A stretch of DNA of 35,437 nucleotides. Origin: Terriglobia bacterium. Lineage in GTDB: Bacteria > Acidobacteriota > Terriglobia > Bryobacterales > Bryobacteraceae. The stretch spans positions 1 to 35,437 of the forward strand of contig JAIQEX010000069.1 of assembly GCA_020073615.1 (NCBI GenBank), in the 5' to 3' direction. How positions within the stretch are numbered: the stretch's first letter is position 1; each line of letters opens with the position of its first letter. A program made the translations under genes and the position numbers. The notes below the pieces were generated by a model, which saw only the letters and a list, made by a program, of their open reading frames with translations, was not told where the DNA came from and ran no database searches. This document shows positions 15,986 through 24,138 of this stretch, one piece after another.

Positions 15986-17039
15986 CCCGCGCCTTGGCCA
16001 CGGCGTGATACACGCTGCGGCGCGCGCTCGAGCGATGCTCCTCGAAATTCATTTCCAGTGTGAGGTACAGAATGGGAAGCACGAGGCCGAGCAGCAGCGC
16101 CGCCACCAGGTTCAGCGGAATGTTGGGCGAGGAGGGCCGCTCGGGCACCATGCCGGGGTCGATGATTTGCAGGCGTTCTCCGCGGTAGCCGGCGTCGGAG
16201 CGCGCGTCGCGCAGGCGCTTCCCGATGGCGGTGAGCGCTTCCTGGGCGGTGTCGCGATCCGCTTCCGCCTGGTCGCGGCGGGCCAGGCGCGTGGCGAGCA
16301 GCTTCTGCCGCTCGGCGGACTGGCGGTCGAGCGCCGCGATCTGGTTGCGCAGCGTGTCCAGGCGCGCGCGGGCGCCGCCCCCTTCGAGCTCCGCGGCTTG
16401 CATCTGCCGCTCGATATCGGCGCGCAGCGCGGCGGCGTTCTGTATGGCCGACTCGAGATCGTCCACCGGCTCGCCGGCCAGCAGCTTCGTCCAGGCCGCG
16501 TCGGCCGCATCGGCGCGGGCGCGCAGATCGCGCTCCTGCTGCTCGATGGACTGGATCATGTCCCGGTTCTGTTCCGCGGCCACCGCGCGATTGAGCGCCA
16601 CGGTGGCCTCGGCCATGAAGCGGGCCAGCGCCTGCGCCTTGCGGGGGTCGGGCAGGGTGGCGTCGATTTCGAGGATGCGCGTGTTGCGCACCAGGCCGGC
16701 CTTCAACGCGCGCTTCTTCAGCGATTCGACCGGCCCATGCCCGAGCAGAGTGCGAAGTGCGAGCTGGTCGACGGCTTTGCGGAAGGCGTCGTCGTTCTGC
16801 GCGAACTGTTCGTAGGTCTTGAGCGACTCCAGGTAGACGGGACTCGGCGAGATGACCGAGCGCGGGTCCATGCCGGCAGGCGGATCGATCACGATGCGCG
16901 CGGTAGCGGTGTACAGGCGGGGTTGGGCGAGCGAAACGGCCAGCGCGATGGCCACCGCGACGGCGGCGCTCGCTGCGATCCATCGCCAGCGCGACCGCAT
17001 GTGGCTCAGGAAGCGAAAAGCGTCGAATGGCTCCGGCAT
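15978..17039 (-). CDS. Wzz-like polysaccharide chain-length determinant
   Basis: A 353-residue inner-membrane protein with the two-helix layout of the polysaccharide co-polymerase family. The first TM is at about 20-38 (WIAASAAVAVAIALAVSL). It is followed by LYTATARIVIDPP, the usual beginning of the periplasmic Wzz domain. A long charged coiled-coil section spans about 185-275, and the second TM is at about 310-332. A short cytoplasmic tail follows, without a Tyr-rich or kinase domain, so it lacks the fused tyrosine autokinase of some family members. It regulates chain length of the polymer made by the neighbouring polymerase. It is the first gene of the minus-strand operon; its start is only 27 nt from the divergent O-antigen ligase-like gene. 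Confidence 0.85.
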   Translation of the reverse strand: MPEPFDAFRFLSHMRSRWRWIAASAAVAVAIALAVSLAQPRLYTATARIVIDPPAGMDPRSVISPSPVYLESLKTYEQFAQNDDAFRKAVDQLALRTLLGHGPVESLKKRALKAGLVRNTRILEIDATLPDPRKAQALARFMAEATVALNRAVAAEQNRDMIQSIEQQERDLRARADAADAAWTKLLAGEPVDDLESAIQNAAALRADIERQMQAAELEGGGARARLDTLRNQIAALDRQSAERQKLLATRLARRDQAEADRDTAQEALTAIGKRLRDARSDAGYRGERLQIIDPGMVPERPSSPNIPLNLVAALLLGLVLPILYLTLEMNFEEHRSSARRSVYHAVAKARDE

Positions 17040-17066
17040 GCGGTTTCTTGAGATAGTGTAACCGAT

Positions 17067-18881
17067 ATGGCTTTCTTACAGGCCGCGGTGCTGGGCCTGG
17101 TGGCGCTACTCATTACGCCCGGTTCTCTCTTCTACTTCGATGTTACGCCTAAGGTGGCGGTGCTGCTGGCGGGCACGGCTGTGATGCTGCTATTCGGGGC
17201 GAAGACTCGGCCTTCCGGCCGGCTGTTCCTCTCACTGCTGCTGCTCTCGGTGCTTTCGCTCGCGGTCTCGACCGCGCTTTCCTCCAATCGCGCTCTTTCG
17301 CTCTACGGCACCAACTGGCGGCGCTTCGGCGCCGTCACGCAGACCGCCGCGCTGCTGTTCGCATGGCTGGTGGCGTGCCATACCTCGGGCCGCCCGGAGC
17401 GCACGCGCACCATTGTGCGCGGCGTGGTGGCGGCGGGAATGGTGGCCTCGGCGTACGGCATCGCGCAGTATTTCGGGTGGGACCCGATCCTGCCCGCGGC
17501 TGGGTATCACGTGGGGGAAGGCGTCTGGAGCATCGTGCGGCCGCCGGGCACGCTCGGCCATGCCAGTTACTTCGCCACCTGGCTGCTGTTCACGGTGTTC
17601 CTGAGCGTGACGCTGGCATCCATGGAAACGCGCGCGGCATGGCGGTGGCTGGCGCTCGGGGCCGCGGCGATGGCGCTGGCGGCGATGCTGCTGACGGGCA
17701 CGCGCGCGGCGATCCTCGGCTTCCTTACCGGCGGCGTGGTGTGGCCGTGGCGAAGCGGCGTTCGCCCGAACCGGCGAGTGGCAGCGGCGGCCGCGGCGAT
17801 CGTGCTGGCGGCAATCGGGTTCTACTATTCGCCGCCGGGCCAGCAGTTGCGCAGCCGCGCGCGCTGGTTCGCGGAAGATCCGCGGGGCGGCGCGCGCCTC
17901 CCGCTTTGGCGCGACAGCCTGCGCATGGCCATGAGCCGGCCCGCCGCGGGGTTCGGCCCGGAAGTTTTCACGGCGCAGTTTCCCGCCTTCGAATCGAAGG
18001 AACTGGCACGCGCTTACCCGGATTTCGAGTACGAGTCGCCGCACAACATGTTTCTCGACGCGCTGGTGGCGCAGGGCATTCCCGGATTTCTGCTGCTGGG
18101 CGCGCTCTCGGCGGCGGGGGTGTGGGCGGCGTGGCGGTTGGCAAGAGCGTATGCCGGGGTGGCGGCGGCGCTCGTGGCCGGGATCGTGTGCCAGCAGTTT
18201 ACGGTGTTCACGCTGCCGACGGCGCTGATCTTCTATACCGCGCTCGCATTGGCCGTGGGGCTGGGACCGGCCGCCGCGCCGCGGCGTCCGCGGAATGCAG
18301 TGTTCACCCCCTGCGCGGTGCTGGCGGCCCTGGCATTGGTCTACCTGGCGGCGCGGCTCACGGCGGCGGACTGGGAACTCGAGCGCGCGCGGCAGAGTCT
18401 CGGCGCGGGCGACGTGCAACGCGCGGCGCTCGAGTATCGGCAGCATCTGCGCTGGCGCCTGCCGGGAGCGGGCTCGGATTTGTGGTATTCGCGCGCCTGC
18501 GCCGCCCTGGCACAACAGACGCCGAATCCGGCGGTGCGCTTGCAGGCCATCTCGGAGGCCGGTCCCGCCGCGTTGCGAGCGACGCACACGGCGGAAGACC
18601 CGTGCAACGCCTGGTACAGCCTGTCGGCGTTGTACGGCGCCATGAACGACGCGGCGGGCGCGGAGAAGAGCCTGCGGGCCGCCATTGCGGCGCGGCCGCG
18701 CTGGTTCAAACCCCATTGGGTGCTGGCGCAGGTCTTGAGTGTGGGGAATCGCATGGAAGAGGCCCGGCGGGAAGCGCGCATTGCGGTGTCGCTCGACGGC
18801 GGCAAGCATCCGGAAGTGGCGCAAACACTGGCGGTTATCGACGCACGACTGGCAGCCGCGAAGAAGGTTTTGCAAGAGTAA
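17067..18881 (+). CDS. O-antigen ligase-like membrane protein with C-terminal TPR-like tail
   Basis: A 604-residue protein. The first ~430 residues hold about twelve hydrophobic helices. The ligase-type signatures include RPPGTLGHASYFATWL around 160-175 and LTGTRAAILGFL around 210-222. The periplasmic loop contains the DSLRMAMSRPAAGFGPEVF and YESPHNMFLDALVAQGIPG segments typical of the Wzy_C family. The last ~170 residues are soluble and helical, with tetratricopeptide-like pairs (NAWYSLSALYGAMNDAAGAEKSL, then PHWVLAQVLSVGNRMEEARREA). It may be a glycan ligase that uses the tail to bind a partner or acceptor, possibly a protein. It is divergent to the chain-length gene with only 27 nt between the starts. 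This is the second polymerase/ligase in the region. Confidence 0.8.
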   Translation: MAFLQAAVLGLVALLITPGSLFYFDVTPKVAVLLAGTAVMLLFGAKTRPSGRLFLSLLLLSVLSLAVSTALSSNRALSLYGTNWRRFGAVTQTAALLFAWLVACHTSGRPERTRTIVRGVVAAGMVASAYGIAQYFGWDPILPAAGYHVGEGVWSIVRPPGTLGHASYFATWLLFTVFLSVTLASMETRAAWRWLALGAAAMALAAMLLTGTRAAILGFLTGGVVWPWRSGVRPNRRVAAAAAAIVLAAIGFYYSPPGQQLRSRARWFAEDPRGGARLPLWRDSLRMAMSRPAAGFGPEVFTAQFPAFESKELARAYPDFEYESPHNMFLDALVAQGIPGFLLLGALSAAGVWAAWRLARAYAGVAAALVAGIVCQQFTVFTLPTALIFYTALALAVGLGPAAAPRRPRNAVFTPCAVLAALALVYLAARLTAADWELERARQSLGAGDVQRAALEYRQHLRWRLPGAGSDLWYSRACAALAQQTPNPAVRLQAISEAGPAALRATHTAEDPCNAWYSLSALYGAMNDAAGAEKSLRAAIAARPRWFKPHWVLAQVLSVGNRMEEARREARIAVSLDGGKHPEVAQTLAVIDARLAAAKKVLQE

Positions 18882-18956
18882 ACAGTCTGGTTAAATCAGA
18901 CCGGCACGCCACGGAAGTTCCGCCAATCCTCTAGAATGGTTACAGAGGGGTCTGTC

Positions 18957-19766
18957 TTGAGATTCATAACCGGGTTCGGAATTCTGTTCAGCTTATTTGC
19001 GTGTGGGGTGCAGGCCCAGACGCCCGTCATCCGTGCGGGGGACGGGATTCAAAACGGCGCCAGTAATACGCTGGGCCCGTTGGCGCCGGGTTCGCTGGTG
19101 TCGATTTATGGCACTGGTCTCGCCGCAACTACCGCCAGCGCGAGTACCTACCCGCTCTCCAATTCGATGGCCAACGTGAGCGTCTCATTCGCCGGCATCC
19201 CTGCGCCGCTGTATTTCGTCTCCTCGGGTCAGATCAATGTCCAGGTGCCGTGGAACTCGCCGGGCGGCGATGTCCCGGTGGTCGTGAACAACAACAACAC
19301 GCCATCGGCGGCATCAACCGCTACGATTGTTCCCGCCGCGCCCGGGTTCTTTACGTTTTTCGACAGCATAGCGAACATTCTTCGTCCGGTGGTCTTAGCC
19401 AACGCCGACGGCGCTTTCTCGCAGCCGCTCAACATCATTCCCGGATTGAAAACGCGGCCGGCCAAGATCGGGGAGGCGTTATTGATGTTCGCCACTGGCT
19501 TGGGGGGCGTCAACGCGATACCGCCCGATGGCAATGTCCCACCCCTTTCGGGGGCCAATACCAACGTGACGCCGGTGGTCACCATCGGCGGCGTTCCGGC
19601 GCAGGTGATCTTCTCCGGGCTGACGTTTGTGACCGTCTACCAGGTGAATGTCATTGTGCAGCCGGGTACGCCGACCGGCGATGCCGTGCCCGTGAAGATC
19701 TCGGTGAACGGTGTCGACAGCCTCAATCCCAGCACGGGAACGCTGACCATAGCGGTGAGCAACTAA
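18957..19766 (+). CDS. Secreted beta-rich protein of the TIGR03437 (Solibacter) type
   Basis: About 269 residues. A signal peptide (RFITGFGILFSLFACGVQA) is followed by a beta-rich region. The pattern PGSLVSIYGTGLA, then FAGIPAPLYFVSSGQINVQVPW, and later TIGGVPAQVIFSGL with YQVNVIVQPGTPTGDAVPV is the layout I know from the C-terminal domain described in Solibacter proteins (TIGR03437). There it usually caps much longer secreted proteins; here it is nearly the whole protein. The start chosen is TTG at 18957 because GAGGGG (18945-18950) lies 6 nt before it and it gives a compact signal peptide. An ATG at 18936 is in frame and would add seven residues. The function of the domain is unknown. Confidence 0.75.
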   Translation: MRFITGFGILFSLFACGVQAQTPVIRAGDGIQNGASNTLGPLAPGSLVSIYGTGLAATTASASTYPLSNSMANVSVSFAGIPAPLYFVSSGQINVQVPWNSPGGDVPVVVNNNNTPSAASTATIVPAAPGFFTFFDSIANILRPVVLANADGAFSQPLNIIPGLKTRPAKIGEALLMFATGLGGVNAIPPDGNVPPLSGANTNVTPVVTIGGVPAQVIFSGLTFVTVYQVNVIVQPGTPTGDAVPVKISVNGVDSLNPSTGTLTIAVSN

Positions 19767-19794
19767 ACGGGTCGCGCGCCCAACGCCGCATTGG

Positions 19795-19835
19795 TCAGCG
19801 GCTACTGCCGCTGGTTCAGCGGCTACTGCCGCTGG
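19795..19835. repeat. Tandem 20-bp hairpin repeat across a stop codon
   Basis: TCAGCGGCTACTGCCGCTGG occurs at 19795-19814 and again at 19816-19835, one base apart. Each unit contains the dyad CAGCGG...CCGCTG and can fold into a short GC-rich hairpin. The second unit includes the stop codon (19823-19825) of the transglutaminase gene, so the duplication copied the gene's last codons beyond its end. Between two convergent genes these may act as a bidirectional terminator. No T-run is present. Confidence 0.6.
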
Positions 19836-21955
19836 CGCTCCAGTTCATCGAGCAACAGGGAAAGGCGCGGCGCGACTTCCGTGCGGCCGCCGAAGCGGAG
19901 GGCGTTGTAGGTGGCGGTGAATTCGCCCACGGCCATGCGCAGGGGGGCCCGATCCAGCGAGGAGGCGAACTCGGCGGGGGTAAACCAGGCGGGTTTCTGA
20001 TACCCGCGGCGCTTCAGCACGTGCAACATGCGCTCATACAACAGGGTGGCGTCGGCCACGCTGGCCTGGCCCCGGCGCACGCGCCGCACCCGCTGCTGCA
20101 CGCGCAGAAGGCGGACCAGGCGGGGAAGGCCGCCCCAGATCCAGCAAGCCGCCAGGAGCACCCAGAGGAGGCGCAATCCGAAGCGCTGCAACCATGCGGC
20201 CGCGCGCGTGTCCCAATCCGGGCGGGTTCCGGCGATGGCATCGAACCAGCGCAGGCCCAGGCGGCTGGCGCGCTCGATCTGGTAGGCCAGGGTGCCCTGC
20301 CGGCCCGGATCGTAGCCCACCACCCATCGCTGCCAGAAAGTCTCGGCGGCATCCAGATACAACCCTAAGGACGAAAACAGCGACAGGCCGGGCGGGTTGG
20401 GGTCGGGCGGCGTGGGGTCGAACGTAGTCCAGCCGTGACCGGGAATCCAGGCCTCCACCCAACTGTGAGCATCGGAGGCGCGTACCAGCCAGAGGTCGGA
20501 AATGGGATTGTAGACGCCGCTCTGAAACCCGGTGGCGAGGCGCGCGGGGATGCCCAGGGTGCGCAGCATGACGGCCAGGGCGGACGCGAAATACTCGCAG
20601 TGGCCCTTCTTGCGCACGAAGAGGAAGTAAGAGAGCGGATCGGCCAGCTCGCGCGCGGGCAACTGCAAGGTGTAGCCGTAATCGGCGCGCAGATGGCGTT
20701 CGAGGGCGCGGGCGCGTTCCAGGTCCGTGACGGCGCCGCCCGTCAGGACGCTGGCCAGCGCGGGAATGCGCTCGTCGAGCGGCGGCAATTGCAGATACTG
20801 GGCGCGCTCGGCGAGCCGCAGGACGGGCGGAGGGTAGGGGATGCGCGCGCTTTCCGGTGGATCGGGGAGCAGGCTGGAGGCGCTGTACTGGAATCCCTGG
20901 GGCGGAACCTGCTGCAACCGGAAACAGCCGGTTTCGGTGCGGTACAGATCCGGGTAGCGCAGATCCACGCGCTCGGGGATGCCGGCGAAGAAGAGGGCGT
21001 CGCTCTCGAGGGCGTCGACATCGACATGGTAATTGATATACCGGCCGGAGCGGCCGTACGTCGACAGGTCGGCTCCGAGGTAGCCATTCTCCAGCGAAAC
21101 GAGCAGTTTCCTGGGGTTGGCGTTGAACCATCGCTTGCCGTCGAATTCGGTGAGCGCGCCGCCGCGCCACTTCAGGGCGCCGGGCGATTCGCGGCTGAAA
21201 ATCTGGATGTGCATGACGGGACGCGAGCTGGTCTTGATCTCCCCGATCTCCCCGAGGGTCACCTGATTGGAGAAGCCGGGGATGAAGATGCGATGGGAGA
21301 TCAGCCGGGCGAGCGCTGCGTCGGCGGTGCGCGGCAACAAGAAGAACAGCCCCGCGGTGAGCGCCAGGATTCCGAGCGTGACCGCGGCCGTAAGCGCCGC
21401 CAGCCGCCCATGGAAACGCCGGAGCCCGCCGCGCGCCGTGGCGGGAGCGCGATCGATGGAGCGGCGGATCTCCCCGCTGGTGAGCGCGGCCATGGCAAAA
21501 AGCAGGTACAACGCCAGGCAGAGGAAGAAATTGAAATTGATGGACAGGATCGCGCCCGCCACCAGCTCGAGGAACGCAATGACGGCGGTGTAGAGGTAAT
21601 CGCGATTGCTCCGCGAAGTGAGGACCTTCATCACCGCCAGGAAAAACACCAGGTGGACGGTGGCCGGCAGGAATTCGTGCGAAAGGAAGAAATAGTCGGC
21701 CGGGAAGAAGGCGATATAACCGAGGGTCGCCCAGGTGGCGGTGCGCTCGGAAAGTTCCACGCGCAGCCAGCCGCAGATGGCGAGGCCGCGCAGCAGCAGG
21801 CCGAGGGTGACGAGCGCCACGGTGGGAGCGTCGAGATATCCCGAGCCGGCCACCGCCAGGTATCCGCTGGCCACCAGCCCCAGCAGGGAAAACTGAAAGA
21901 AGCGTTCCACCGAGGGGCGTCCCCTGGAGCCGGCGCTGGCATCGGGACGCACCAT
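19823..21955 (-). CDS. TgpA-like membrane transglutaminase (DUF3488 / transglutaminase core)
   Basis: A 710-residue protein. About seven hydrophobic helices fill residues 20-210, matching the DUF3488 membrane region. A large periplasmic part follows, with the transglutaminase core at about 395-520. The catalytic triad is visible: Cys453 in KGHCEYFASAL, His497 in DAHSWVEAW and Asp513 in TTFDPTPPDPN. A further TM lies near 570-590, and a C-terminal helical tail (about 610-710) resembles DUF4129. This is the full TgpA arrangement. The family occurs widely and is essential in some bacteria, but its substrate is uncertain; peptide cross-linking or hydrolysis in the envelope is expected. A partner MoxR-like AAA gene, common beside TgpA, is absent from this window. 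The gene ends in the tandem hairpin repeat. Confidence 0.88.
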   Translation of the reverse strand: MVRPDASAGSRGRPSVERFFQFSLLGLVASGYLAVAGSGYLDAPTVALVTLGLLLRGLAICGWLRVELSERTATWATLGYIAFFPADYFFLSHEFLPATVHLVFFLAVMKVLTSRSNRDYLYTAVIAFLELVAGAILSINFNFFLCLALYLLFAMAALTSGEIRRSIDRAPATARGGLRRFHGRLAALTAAVTLGILALTAGLFFLLPRTADAALARLISHRIFIPGFSNQVTLGEIGEIKTSSRPVMHIQIFSRESPGALKWRGGALTEFDGKRWFNANPRKLLVSLENGYLGADLSTYGRSGRYINYHVDVDALESDALFFAGIPERVDLRYPDLYRTETGCFRLQQVPPQGFQYSASSLLPDPPESARIPYPPPVLRLAERAQYLQLPPLDERIPALASVLTGGAVTDLERARALERHLRADYGYTLQLPARELADPLSYFLFVRKKGHCEYFASALAVMLRTLGIPARLATGFQSGVYNPISDLWLVRASDAHSWVEAWIPGHGWTTFDPTPPDPNPPGLSLFSSLGLYLDAAETFWQRWVVGYDPGRQGTLAYQIERASRLGLRWFDAIAGTRPDWDTRAAAWLQRFGLRLLWVLLAACWIWGGLPRLVRLLRVQQRVRRVRRGQASVADATLLYERMLHVLKRRGYQKPAWFTPAEFASSLDRAPLRMAVGEFTATYNALRFGGRTEVAPRLSLLLDELERQRQ

Positions 21956-22085
21956 GGCTTCATTCTAGCAGCGGGGGAGAAAAACGGTGGCAGGCAACGC
22001 CGTCCACGCGCCGCAAAAGGCGCGGCTTGGGACCGCGAAGCCAGCCACCGGTTTTTTCCGCGGGGGCGGGATACACTGGGTAACC

Positions 22086-22745
22086 ATGGAGAAAGCGGCG
22101 ATCGGGCTCCTGGTGGAGACGGTGGGCAGAACCGGGGTGCTGCACCAGTTATCCGGCGTCATCGCGCGCCACGACGGAGACATCACCTCGGTCGAGATCC
22201 TGGACAACACGCCCGAAGGGTCGCGCCTCTGCTTCGAAGTGGTGCTGCCCGGCGACGCGGCGGCGCTGGTCGAAGACCTGCGGGAGCTGGCCAGCGTGCG
22301 GCGCGTGGAGCCGGTAAAGACGCTCGATAAGATCTACGGCAAGCGCATCATCATTATGGGCGGCGGCGCGCAGGTGGGACAGGTGGCCATTGGCGCGGTA
22401 TCGGAAGCGGACCGGCACAACATCCGCGGGGAACATATTTCGGTGGATACGATTCCGCTGGTGGGCGAGCGGCAACTGGCGGACGCGGTGCGGGCCGTGG
22501 CGCGGCTACCGCGCGCGAAGGCGCTGGTGCTGGCCGGATCGCTGATGGGCGGCGATATCGAAACGGCGGTGCGGGAGGTGCGCCAGGCGGGGCTGCTGGT
22601 AGTCAGCCTCAACATGGCCGGCAGCGTCCCGGACGCGGCCGACCTGGTGGTCAGCGACCCGGTGCAGGCCGGCGTGATGGCGGTGATGGCGGTGGCGGAC
22701 ACGGCGAAATTCACCGTGGAGCGGCTCAAGCGGCGCGTGTTCTAG
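22086..22745 (+). CDS. ACT domain protein with DUF5612-like C-terminal domain
   Basis: A 219-residue soluble protein. Residues 4-75 read as an ACT domain (GLLVETVGRTGVLHQLSGVI, then a DITSVEIL strand), a fold that usually binds amino acids as an allosteric sensor. Residues about 85-215 carry a glycine-rich start (RIIIMGGGAQVGQVAIGA), then ADRHNIRGEHISVDTIPLVG and KALVLAGSLMGGDIETAV. Near the end comes LNMAGSVPDAADLVVSDPVQ. I recognise this as DUF5612, a domain I know mainly from methanogenic archaea. The GGGAQVGQ turn suggests a nucleotide-binding Rossmann-like fold. The start chosen is ATG at 22086, where the ACT domain begins; the frame is open upstream from 21987. It is divergent from the transglutaminase gene. 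No operon partner suggests its pathway. Confidence 0.65.
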   Translation: MEKAAIGLLVETVGRTGVLHQLSGVIARHDGDITSVEILDNTPEGSRLCFEVVLPGDAAALVEDLRELASVRRVEPVKTLDKIYGKRIIIMGGGAQVGQVAIGAVSEADRHNIRGEHISVDTIPLVGERQLADAVRAVARLPRAKALVLAGSLMGGDIETAVREVRQAGLLVVSLNMAGSVPDAADLVVSDPVQAGVMAVMAVADTAKFTVERLKRRVF

Positions 22746-22756
22746 CCTGGCAACGA

Positions 22757-23377
22757 TCAGCGATTCGAGCTGTCGATGCCGGCGTCAGACAGCGTGTTCA
22801 GAACGATGCTCATGGGATTCAGGCTGGCACTCTGGGTGTTATTTGCCTGGAAGGCCGACAGGGCCTGACTGAGCGACTGGCTGGCGCTGCCGCTCGAAGC
22901 GCTGTTGGAAGTGCTGCCGGCGCTGGAATTGTCATCCGCGTCGGCGGCTGCCGCGTGGAAATGCCGATGATGGCGATGGGCGCCATGGGCGCCGGCCGCC
23001 TGCGCCAGGTCTTGGATGTTAGGAAGCTGGCCGCTTTGGGAGGCCTTCGAAAAGTCGGTGGCAAGCTGGTTGAGCTGGTTCGCCGCCGTGGTATTGCCGT
23101 TGGCCTGGGCAGTCTGCGCGGCGCTTTGCAGGTTGGTGGCGATCTGTTGGGTAACCTGCTGGTACTTGGCCGGGTCCGATTGTTGCAGCTGCTGCAGCGT
23201 GCTCATCAATTGGGCGAAGGGCGAAAGCTGACTCTTGTCCGGCTGGCCTGCGGCCGACGCCGTGCCAACACCGCTCAGACTGTTTCCGGCCTGCTTCACG
23301 CCGGCCTTTTGCAGGGTGGTGGTGAGAATCGACTGCAAATAGTCACTGGAAAGATTGTTTATCGAGGCTGTACTCAT
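22757..23377 (-). CDS. Ser/Ala/Gln-rich low-complexity protein
   Basis: A 206-residue protein with no signal peptide and no TM helix. After a short N-terminus (SINNLSSDYLQSIL) it is dominated by Gln, Ala, Ser, Asn and Thr. The middle has a helical stretch with STLQQLQQSDPAKYQQV. A His-rich patch, GAHGAHRHHRHFHAAAADAD, near 130-150 is followed by a Ser/Asn-rich linker and a helical end (SLNPMSIVLNTLSDAGI). An AAGGAAGG-type ribosome-binding site lies just before the ATG at 23377. Similar small proteins occur in Acidobacteriota genomes, but I know no function for them. The His cluster could bind metal, which is a guess. It is a single-gene unit, with 120 nt of unannotated sequence to the next gene. 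Confidence 0.6.
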   Translation of the reverse strand: MSTASINNLSSDYLQSILTTTLQKAGVKQAGNSLSGVGTASAAGQPDKSQLSPFAQLMSTLQQLQQSDPAKYQQVTQQIATNLQSAAQTAQANGNTTAANQLNQLATDFSKASQSGQLPNIQDLAQAAGAHGAHRHHRHFHAAAADADDNSSAGSTSNSASSGSASQSLSQALSAFQANNTQSASLNPMSIVLNTLSDAGIDSSNR

Positions 23378-23497
23378 GCCTTCCTTATCGGCATTCTGGT
23401 CGCCACTCCGGAACGGCTCCCATGCACTGAAAAGAAAGGTTCCGGCGCCGGCCGCACCGGCAAATTCCTGGCGGCGCGGCCAATGATTGCCGCCCGG

Positions 23498-24136
23498 CTA
23501 CAGCCCCTGCCAGATATCGGCTAATTCCAGCCGGAATCCATCGACCGGACCTTCGCCCGAAATCCGATCGATATCCGCCAATTCCTCGGGTCCGCGGCCG
23601 GGGCGATAGACGTGAACCGTTTGCCGGTCGGGGTCGATCAGCCAGCCGAGGGCGGCGCCGTTTTCGATCCACTCGCGCATCTTCGCCTTCGCCCTGGCGA
23701 GGCGGTCGGTGGGCGAGATCAGCTCGATTACGAACTCCGGGCACAGCGGCAGGAAGCGCCTTTTCTCGTCCTTGCTGAACTGTTCCAGCCGGCTTTTTGC
23801 GATCCACGAGGCATCCGGCGCGCGCGCCGCGCCGCTGGGGAGAAAGTATTCGGTATTGGAATGGAATACCCTGCCGCGCCCGTCCTGTTTGGACCAGGTG
23901 GTGAGCTGGGCGATGATATCGCTGTTGCGGTATCCGGTTTCGGCGCCGGCAGGCGGCGCGATGATGATCTCTCCGTTAGCGTCCCGCTCGATGCGCAGTT
24001 TCCGGTTACGCGCACAAAACTCGAAGAACTCCTCGTCGTCCATGGGACGTGCGCCCTGCACTTCGATCCGCGCGCGGGTCTCTATGTCCGGGAGTTCGAC
24101 CTGCATACCTTTAGGATACGGGGAAACCGGTTTCAT
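23498..24136 (-). CDS. Uma2-family (DUF820) putative PD-(D/E)XK nuclease
   Basis: A 212-residue protein with the Uma2 pattern: MDDEEFFEFC near the start, GEIIIAPPAGAETGYRNSDI, then a nuclease core. The candidate metal-binding residues are the Asp in RAPDASWIAKSR and the Glu in LCPEFVIELISPTD. The tail has GAALGWLIDPDRQTVHVYRPG, also typical. Such genes are numerous in cyanobacteria and acidobacteria, and are often mobile; a nuclease role is predicted rather than proven for most. The ATG at 24136 lies 2 nt after the methyltransferase stop, so it is the third gene of a minus-strand run. An ATG at 24106 is an alternative closer to the family's usual start. Its function is not obviously linked to the polysaccharide genes before it. 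Confidence 0.75.
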   Translation of the reverse strand: MKPVSPYPKGMQVELPDIETRARIEVQGARPMDDEEFFEFCARNRKLRIERDANGEIIIAPPAGAETGYRNSDIIAQLTTWSKQDGRGRVFHSNTEYFLPSGAARAPDASWIAKSRLEQFSKDEKRRFLPLCPEFVIELISPTDRLARAKAKMREWIENGAALGWLIDPDRQTVHVYRPGRGPEELADIDRISGEGPVDGFRLELADIWQGL

Positions 24137-24138
24137 TT

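Noticed and set aside
19823-21955. Transglutaminase gene as a lasso-peptide leader protease (B2), given the HprK-like and PF14907-like genes
   Set aside because: It is the much larger membrane-bound TgpA type, 12 kb away, and no lasso cyclase or precursor is present.
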